DNA of 47,799 bases, taken from NCBI GenBank assembly GCA_035546295.1, contig DATKBT010000045.1, forward strand, positions 1 through 47,799, written 5' to 3'. Positions 43,868 through 47,799 of this stretch are shown here, one piece after another. How positions within the stretch are numbered: position 1 is the first letter of the stretch; every line of letters starts with the position of its first letter. Below the pieces are notes generated by a model. The model made no database searches, was not told the DNA's origin, and saw only the letters and a program-made list of their open reading frames with translations. The stretch is from DATKBT01 sp035546295. GTDB taxonomy: Bacteria; Acidobacteriota; Thermoanaerobaculia; Multivoradales; Multivoraceae. Made by a program: the position numbers and the translations under genes.

Positions 43868-44303
43868 TGACCATCCCCGACCGACGCCGAGACAAGAGCT
43901 GCGCTCGGGCTTCGGGACAGGAGCGGGAGGCTGCACGCGGCGCAACGAGGGACGCAGGGGCCGTCACGCCCCCACCAACGCCCAGCAGGGGAACACCCGG
44001 TTCGTCGACCCGATCTCGCTCCGGCGTCCACGAGCCAGAACAACGCAGGGGGATGGGTTATTCGAGCGCCAGCAGCTCGTCGTGCCACCTGCGGTGGCGG
44101 CCATGCGGTGGAAACAGGTGCGAGCACGTGGGGCGGCGCGGTCCTGTGCCCGTGTCTCTCGGCCCCCCGGGATTCAGAGCAGCCCGTGGTGGCGATCTTT
44201 CGGGGAGCTCGCAATGCTCGCCCGATCTCAGCTCTCGCGCTTGCACGACGCCGACACCCACCGAGAGCGAAGACCCTCGGCCACCCCGGGCGACCCGGGA
44301 AGA
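43868..44303. other. tig-clpP intergenic region
   Basis: A gap of about 480 bases lies between tig and clpP. Small hairpins are present: CCCGGG-CGA-CCCGGG at 44285-44299, just behind the tig stop, and CCACC-TGC-GGTGG near 44085-44097. Short frames here have no family features. I see no further gene or clear promoter. Confidence 0.4.
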
Positions 44304-45713
44304 TCAGTCGTGACGGTGATCGTGGTCGTGGTCGTGGTGGTCGTGGTCGTGGTCGTGGTCGTGCTGATGGTCGTGCTGATGGTCGTGGACGTGCTGGTGG
44401 TCGTGCTCGCCGGCGAAGTCCGGCGGGGTCTCCCCGAGTAGCGCCCGCAGCGCCTTCTCGCGGCGGAGCTGTTGGCGCAGCGGATTGAGCCCGCCGCGCT
44501 CGTCCAGGCTCCGCCGCACCGCCAGCGGAGGGTGTCCCTGGGCCCGCGCGATCGACTGGATCGCGCCCTCCAGCTCCTGCTCGCTGACTTCGACCTCGTC
44601 CGCCGCCGCGATCGCGTCGAGGACGAGCCGTGAGTGGACGCGCCGCCGCGCCTCCGGGCGCGCCGACTCCATCATCGCTCGCCAGTCGATCCGCTCGAGG
44701 TCCACCTTGGCCCGTGCCAGGTTCTCGGCATAGTCGCGCACCAGGTTCTCGGCCTCCTGGGCGACCACGCCTTCCGGCAGCGTGATCGGATGCCGTTCGA
44801 TCAGCTGCGCCGTCAGCTTCTCCTCCCGCTCGCGGCGACGCGCCGCGCTCTTGCGCGCGAACAGGCGCTTCTCGAGGTCAGCGCGCAGGGCCTCGACGTT
44901 CTCCACCCCGCCACCGGCGAGCGCCGTGGCGAGCTCGTCGTCGAGCTCCGGAAGCTCCTTCGCCTCGACGCTCACGACTTCGAGCTCGAAGTGCCGCGGC
45001 GGCGGCGCGGCCTCCACCTCGCCGGGCTCGTCGTTTCGCGCCGGGGGCGCCTCCTGCCGCGTGAAGTGGTTGCGCTGACCAGCCTTGAGGCCTGTGGCGG
45101 CGAGCCTGAGCTCCTCCCAGACCGACTCGTTGCCCAGCTCGACCTCGAGCTCGCTCCACTCGGGCTCCTCGGTCCTCTCGGCGCCGTCGTCGGCGATCTC
45201 GCGCACCCGGAGCTCGACCCGGTCTCCACGCGACGACTCGCGATCCACCGGCTTCCAAGGAGCGGCCTCCAGCCTGAGCTGCTCCAGCACCTCGTCGACT
45301 TCGGCCTCGCCGACCAGCACTTCGCTGCTCGGCAGCTCGAACTCACGATCCTCCGAGACCTCGATCTCGGGGCGCACCTCGACCGAGGCGACGAACTTCA
45401 GCGGCTCGCCCTGGACCATCTCGTAGCTGTCGACCGACGGCGCCATCAGCGGATCGAGCGAGGCCTCGGCCTCCGCCTGCCGCCAGTAACGGGGAACCAG
45501 GCGCTCCAGCACCTCGCCCTCGATCTCCTTTCGGTAGCGCTGGAGCACCACCTTGGTCGGCACCTTGCCGGGCCGGAAGCCCGGCAGCCTGACCTTGCGG
45601 CGGTAATCGGCGGCGACCCGCTCGGTCTCGGCCTCGACGGCAGGAGCGGGCACCTCGATGGTGACCTCCTTGCGGCAGGGGCCGGCATCCTCGACGGACA
45701 ACACCACGCTCAC
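44304..45713 (-). CDS. tig: Trigger factor with a C-terminal His/Asp-rich tail
   Basis: The 469-residue ribosome-bound chaperone has the N-terminal ribosome-docking motif in RKVRLPGFRPGKVPTKVV, a PPIase-like middle domain (around residues 150-250) and a helical C-terminal substrate-binding domain (VSEQELEGAIQSIARAQG). The family end is near residue 435. After it come 34 residues (436-469) with 17 His and 11 Asp, beginning EHDHQHVHDHQH, encoded by a GTGGTC-type microsatellite on the plus strand. Such a tail should bind nickel, zinc or cobalt, as SlyD's does. GTG 45713 is chosen, with GAGGTGGA upstream. tRNA-Leu lies 135 bases before it. Confidence 0.95.
   Translation of the reverse strand: MSVVLSVEDAGPCRKEVTIEVPAPAVEAETERVAADYRRKVRLPGFRPGKVPTKVVLQRYRKEIEGEVLERLVPRYWRQAEAEASLDPLMAPSVDSYEMVQGEPLKFVASVEVRPEIEVSEDREFELPSSEVLVGEAEVDEVLEQLRLEAAPWKPVDRESSRGDRVELRVREIADDGAERTEEPEWSELEVELGNESVWEELRLAATGLKAGQRNHFTRQEAPPARNDEPGEVEAAPPPRHFELEVVSVEAKELPELDDELATALAGGGVENVEALRADLEKRLFARKSAARRREREEKLTAQLIERHPITLPEGVVAQEAENLVRDYAENLARAKVDLERIDWRAMMESARPEARRRVHSRLVLDAIAAADEVEVSEQELEGAIQSIARAQGHPPLAVRRSLDERGGLNPLRQQLRREKALRALLGETPPDFAGEHDHQHVHDHQHDHQHDHDHDHDHHDHDHDHRHD
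44307..44408. repeat. Degenerate hexanucleotide repeat encoding the trigger factor tail
   Basis: Runs of TGGTCG (plus strand) repeat with variants CTGATGGTCG and GGACGTGCTGG. Such tracts can change in length by slippage in units of two codons. Confidence 0.8.
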
Positions 45714-45847
45714 GGATCCACCTCGACTTTCGGCGCTCGGGTCGGCTCGGCGCGAAGCCGAGACCGCGGCGACGCCGCGCCTGCGCGGGCGCCCCCTGGT
45801 GAGAAGAAGCCGGGCCTCGTCGACACAGCGCCCGGTCGCGTGCAGAT

Positions 45848-45934
45848 TGGTGCGAAAGGGGGGACTCGAACCCCCACCCCGCGAGCGGGACTAGATCCTA
45901 AGTCTAGCGCGTCTACCAATTCCGCCACTTTCGC
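45848..45934 (-). tRNA. tRNA-Leu (anticodon TAG)
   Basis: The minus strand is a class II tRNA: acceptor GCGAAAG/CTTTCGC, anticodon stem-loop CTAGACTTAGGATCTAG (anticodon TAG), long variable arm CCCGCTCGCGGG, and T-loop GGTTCGAGTCC. CCA is encoded at 45848-45850. tRNA-Leu before tig is a common arrangement. Confidence 0.96.
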
Positions 45935-46123
45935 CAAAGGCCGGCACGGAAGCCCGCGAGGGCCGGAAATGCTGGCGCGAATCGAACCTGACGCCAGCGC
46001 TGGGCCGGCGTGAGCGGCTCGGAGCCGACCTCGGGGCGCTCCAAGCCGAGGCCACGAGGCCACGACCTGACCGCCACTCGCGCCCTGTCCGATCGAAGAC
46101 GCCCGGAGCCGCTCGAGAGGCCC

Positions 46124-46160
46124 GCGTTCGCTCGAAGAGAACGCGTTCGCTTGAAGAGAA
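46124..46160. repeat. 19-bp tandem duplication behind tRNA-Lys
   Basis: GCGTTCGCTCGAAGAGAA (46124-46141) is repeated at 46143-46160 with one change (C to T). The period is 19 bp. It begins one base beyond the tRNA-Lys CCA end. Confidence 0.75.
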
Positions 46161-46161
46161 A

Positions 46162-46237
46162 TGGTGAGCCGCCTAGGAATCGAACCTAGAACCCACAGAT
46201 TAAGAGTCTGTTGCTCTGCCAATTGAGCTAGCGGCCC
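46162..46237 (-). tRNA. tRNA-Lys (anticodon CTT)
   Basis: The minus strand folds with acceptor GGGCCGC/GCGGCTC (one G-T pair), D-arm GCTCAATTGGCAGAGC, anticodon stem-loop ACAGACTCTTAATCTGT (anticodon CTT) and T-loop GGTTCGATTCC. CCA is encoded at 46162-46164. 46238-46252 separates it from a promoter. Confidence 0.96.
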
Positions 46238-46252
46238 AACACGGAACTGCGA

Positions 46253-46282
46253 ACTATACAGGATGCTCGCAACCGCTTCCAA
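46253..46282 (-). promoter_or_regulatory. Promoter of tRNA-Lys
   Basis: TTGGAA (46277-46282), an 18-bp spacer and TATAGT (46253-46258) on minus, 15 bases before the tRNA 5' end. Confidence 0.65.
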
Positions 46283-46324
46283 GTGTGCGCGAGGACGCCC
46301 GCCGCTGTGGGCGGCGCTCCGCCG

Positions 46325-46540
46325 CTACCCGCCCTGCACGAAGCGCACCACCTCGACGCGATCGCCCGCCGCGAGCTCGACGTCCGCCAGGCGATCGCGC
46401 GGCAGCACCTCGCCGTTGACCTCGATCGCCACCGTCCGCGGATCGCGACCGAGGCGATCGAGCAGGTCCAGGACCGAGCTCCCCGCGGCGAGCTCGAAGG
46501 GATCGCCGTTGACCAGGATCGAGCACGTACCCTCGGTCAC
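46325..46540 (-). CDS. thiS: Sulfur carrier protein ThiS
   Basis: The 71-residue beta-grasp protein contains ILVNGDPFELAAGSSVLDLL, VAIEVNGEVLPRDRLAD and ends in VRFVQGG, the di-glycine tail that is adenylated and thiocarboxylated to give sulfur to thiazole synthesis. VNGE and the VRxVxGG end favour ThiS over MoaD. GTG at 46540 overlaps the stop of the upstream conserved gene (GTGA). No thiG or thiF is in the window. Confidence 0.88.
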   Translation of the reverse strand: MTEGTCSILVNGDPFELAAGSSVLDLLDRLGRDPRTVAIEVNGEVLPRDRLADVELAAGDRVEVVRFVQGG

Positions 46541-47208
46541 AGCAGGTACTTGAGCTCGGCCTTGCCGAGCTCGCTGCTGGCCGCGATGATCAGGGCGCTC
46601 GATCCTTCGCCGTAGTCGGGCACCATGACCTCGACCGACAGCTCGCCCTTGCGGTCGGTCTCTCCACGCGCCAGCACGGTGGGCTCGGCAACGGTGGAGA
46701 TGATCTTGAACACCACCTCGGCCCCGTCGACCGGCGAGCCGCTGCGGCTCGATCGGGTGCACACGGACAGCGCAGTCGGGCGGTCGAAACTGAGCTCCAC
46801 CTCCTCCTGCAGCATGAGCACGAGGTGATCCTGCCGAGCCTCGGCGCTCAGATACTCGAGGATCACCTCGTCGAGGGAACGCTCGGCGGAGGCGGGATCC
46901 GATCCGTTCGAGCGCTCCTCCTGCGGCGGCGGCACCTCGCCGAGGAGCTCCGCGACCCGCTGGTCGTGCTTGCCTTCGCGGATCTCGTCGATCATCGACC
47001 GATGCTGCCGGTCCATGACCTGGTTGAGCTGGTCCTTCCCGGCCCCCTGCTCGAGCAGCGGTGCGTAGCTGGTCCGCTTCGCCGAGAGCACCTGGCCGCC
47101 GACGTAGATCAGGCTCTCGAAGTTCGGGTTCGAGCGCCCCTTGTCCTCGGTCTGGACGTGGAAGACCCTCCCACGGTGAGTCACGTCGGTGTTGTGCCCG
47201 GTGAGCAT
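46537..47208 (-). CDS. Conserved protein with HVQTEDKG motif, coupled to thiS
   Basis: The product is 223 residues from ATG 47208. Its N-terminus MLTGHNTDVTHRGRVFHVQT and the following TEDKGRSNPNFESLIYVGGQ resemble an uncharacterised family I recall from Myxococcota and other soil bacteria. The C-terminal 90 residues (PVDGAEVVFKIIS, GETDRKGELSVEVMVPDYG) look like a carboxypeptidase-regulatory or Ig-like beta-sandwich. No signal peptide or membrane helix is seen. The middle has a charged, probably flexible linker. The stop overlaps the thiS GTG. Function unknown. An in-frame ATG at 47274 would add 22 residues. Confidence 0.72.
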   Translation of the reverse strand: MLTGHNTDVTHRGRVFHVQTEDKGRSNPNFESLIYVGGQVLSAKRTSYAPLLEQGAGKDQLNQVMDRQHRSMIDEIREGKHDQRVAELLGEVPPPQEERSNGSDPASAERSLDEVILEYLSAEARQDHLVLMLQEEVELSFDRPTALSVCTRSSRSGSPVDGAEVVFKIISTVAEPTVLARGETDRKGELSVEVMVPDYGEGSSALIIAASSELGKAELKYLL

Positions 47209-47399
47209 GGGTTCGCGGTCGGGAGGCTGGGCGATGTGACCGGAACACCAGGGATGCAGTCCGGCACTCTGCATTGTAGGAATCCTCCCGAACGCCGGTC
47301 AAGGAAACTGCAGCACTTCCTGGCGTCGGCCCCCCCCTTCCGAGCCAGGAGGCTGTCCAGGTCTTCTCGGGCCAGTGGTCCTACGGCTACTTCCCCGGA

Positions 47400-47486
47400 G
47401 ACGCGCCGAAGGCGCTGGGCTCGGCCCCCTTCGCAGTGCTCAGAGCGCCTCACCTCCGCTCGCTTCGGCTGCGCCTCGGCTCGGGT
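47400..47486. repeat. Dispersed intergenic repeat, copy B
   Basis: It aligns with copy A (16949-17036) in the same orientation, from GACGCGCCG through CGCTTCGGCT to the end. It lies in the 504-base divergent gap between the HVQTEDKG gene and the kynureninase-like gene. 47209-47399 otherwise shows nothing I can name. Confidence 0.75.
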
Positions 47487-47543
47487 CGGTTCCGGGAGAG
47501 CATCAGCGAGCCTGGAGATGTGCTAACCAGCACCTGGGAGGCG

Positions 47544-47705
47544 AGTGTCCCGTAACAGTCATTCGTCACCCAATTCGCGGCCCCTTCTGCCCGCGGGCGG
47601 CGTTGCTTCTCGTCGAAAGATGCCCGATCTGCCTTCGTCGAAGCGCCTTGCCAGCGAACAGAATGACCTCGCGACTTAGGCAACGAACCACTGTTACAGG
47701 ACACT
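47544..47705. mobile_element. MITE-like element with 16-bp terminal inverted repeats
   Basis: AGTGTCCCGTAACAGT (47544-47559) and its near-complement ACTGTTACAGGACACT (47690-47705) match over 16 bp with one difference. The 162-bp unit has no ORF. No clear target-site duplication is visible. It ends 7 bases before the ATG of the downstream gene, so its right terminus would supply that gene's translation-start region. Confidence 0.65.
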
Positions 47706-47712
47706 AGCAACG

Positions 47713-47799
47713 ATGCCGAGCGTCATCAGAATCGCCGAGCTGCGAAGCGCGTACCCGATCCTCTCGACGACGACCTATCTGATCAACAACTCCCTCGGC
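47713..47799 (+). CDS. kynU: Kynureninase-like aminotransferase class V protein (partial, 5' end)
   Basis: The first 29 codons read MPSVIRIAELRSAYPILSTT and continue TYLINNSLG to the window edge. The TYLINNSLG start (active-site strand preceding GAMP) is typical of kynureninase and close relatives. Kynureninase hydrolyses kynurenine to anthranilate and alanine with PLP. Only 29 residues are visible, so a related class V enzyme is possible. AGGA about 12 bases upstream, at the end of the MITE-like repeat, is the only ribosome-binding candidate. Confidence 0.65.
   Translation, partial: MPSVIRIAELRSAYPILSTTTYLINNSLG

Noticed and set aside
46325..46540. MoaD (molybdopterin synthase small subunit), given moaC in the window
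   Set aside because: The VNGE segment, the length and the VRFVQGG end fit ThiS better, and moaC is 25 kb away.
47209..47274. 22-residue N-terminal extension of the HVQTEDKG protein
   Set aside because: The family-like sequence starts at MLTGHNTD; the extension is not similar and has no better ribosome-binding site.

Overview
The window is GC-rich, gene-dense chromosomal DNA from an uncultured-type bacterium. I infer a member of the Acidobacteriota or a neighbouring phylum. The reasons are the very high G+C, the mix of GTG, TTG and ATG starts, the many 4-base stop/start overlaps, and the particular set of housekeeping genes. No single marker settles the phylum. There is no CRISPR array, rRNA or complete insertion sequence.

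Layout. (1) 1-3023 is one end of an integrated element on the minus strand: a tyrosine integrase, a GTGA-coupled charged protein, a helix-turn-helix (excisionase-like) protein and a coupled 60-residue protein. The integrase lies directly behind a tRNA-Gly gene, the likely attachment site. (2) 3222-10405 is a long minus-strand operon: rplM-rpsI-rpsB-tsf-pyrH-frr-ispD-ispF-rlmB, then tRNA-Thr, tRNA-Tyr and tRNA-Gly. It couples translation, UMP kinase, ribosome recycling and isoprenoid synthesis. (3) 10589-17338: folD-coaE and purB-rlpA on plus, rdgB and an FHA-GAF-adenylate cyclase on minus. (4) 17397-21381 minus: serA, and a coupled moaC-namZ-hypothetical cluster. (5) 21651-30000: a GT2 glycosyltransferase (plus), then minus-strand HU, and a ksgA-ftsK-fmt-rsmB block. 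(6) 29790-36465: lysine 6-aminotransferase and an ALDH7-type aminoadipate-semialdehyde dehydrogenase (lysine degradation to 2-aminoadipate) on plus, flanking an O-antigen-ligase-like protein on minus, then a galactokinase-like GHMP kinase. (7) 36710-46282 minus: tRNA-Lys, tRNA-Leu, tig-clpP-clpX-lon-engB-rho, a protein-quality-control block. (8) 46325-47799: thiS with a coupled conserved protein (minus), and the start of a kynureninase-like gene (plus) with a MITE-like element ending 7 bases before its start codon.

Regulation visible in the sequence. The 8-mer GCTAGACT recurs in gene-start or gene-end contexts, always in the orientation of the next gene, and TAGACT sits upstream of the integrase; I read it as the -10 region of the main promoter class. 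In three cases it sits only 7-8 bases before a start codon, suggesting leaderless mRNAs. One of these starts a 17-codon leader ORF that ends in a GTGA overlap with ftsK, with three exact-period 20-bp repeats just upstream.

Most of the window is ordinary core genome. The most interesting signals are the ftsK leader/repeat arrangement, the promoter motif, palindromic in-frame repeats in EF-Ts, a His/Asp tail on trigger factor, a family of dispersed intergenic repeats, a structured convergent intergenic region after rlpA, and small mobile or element-derived DNA at both window ends.
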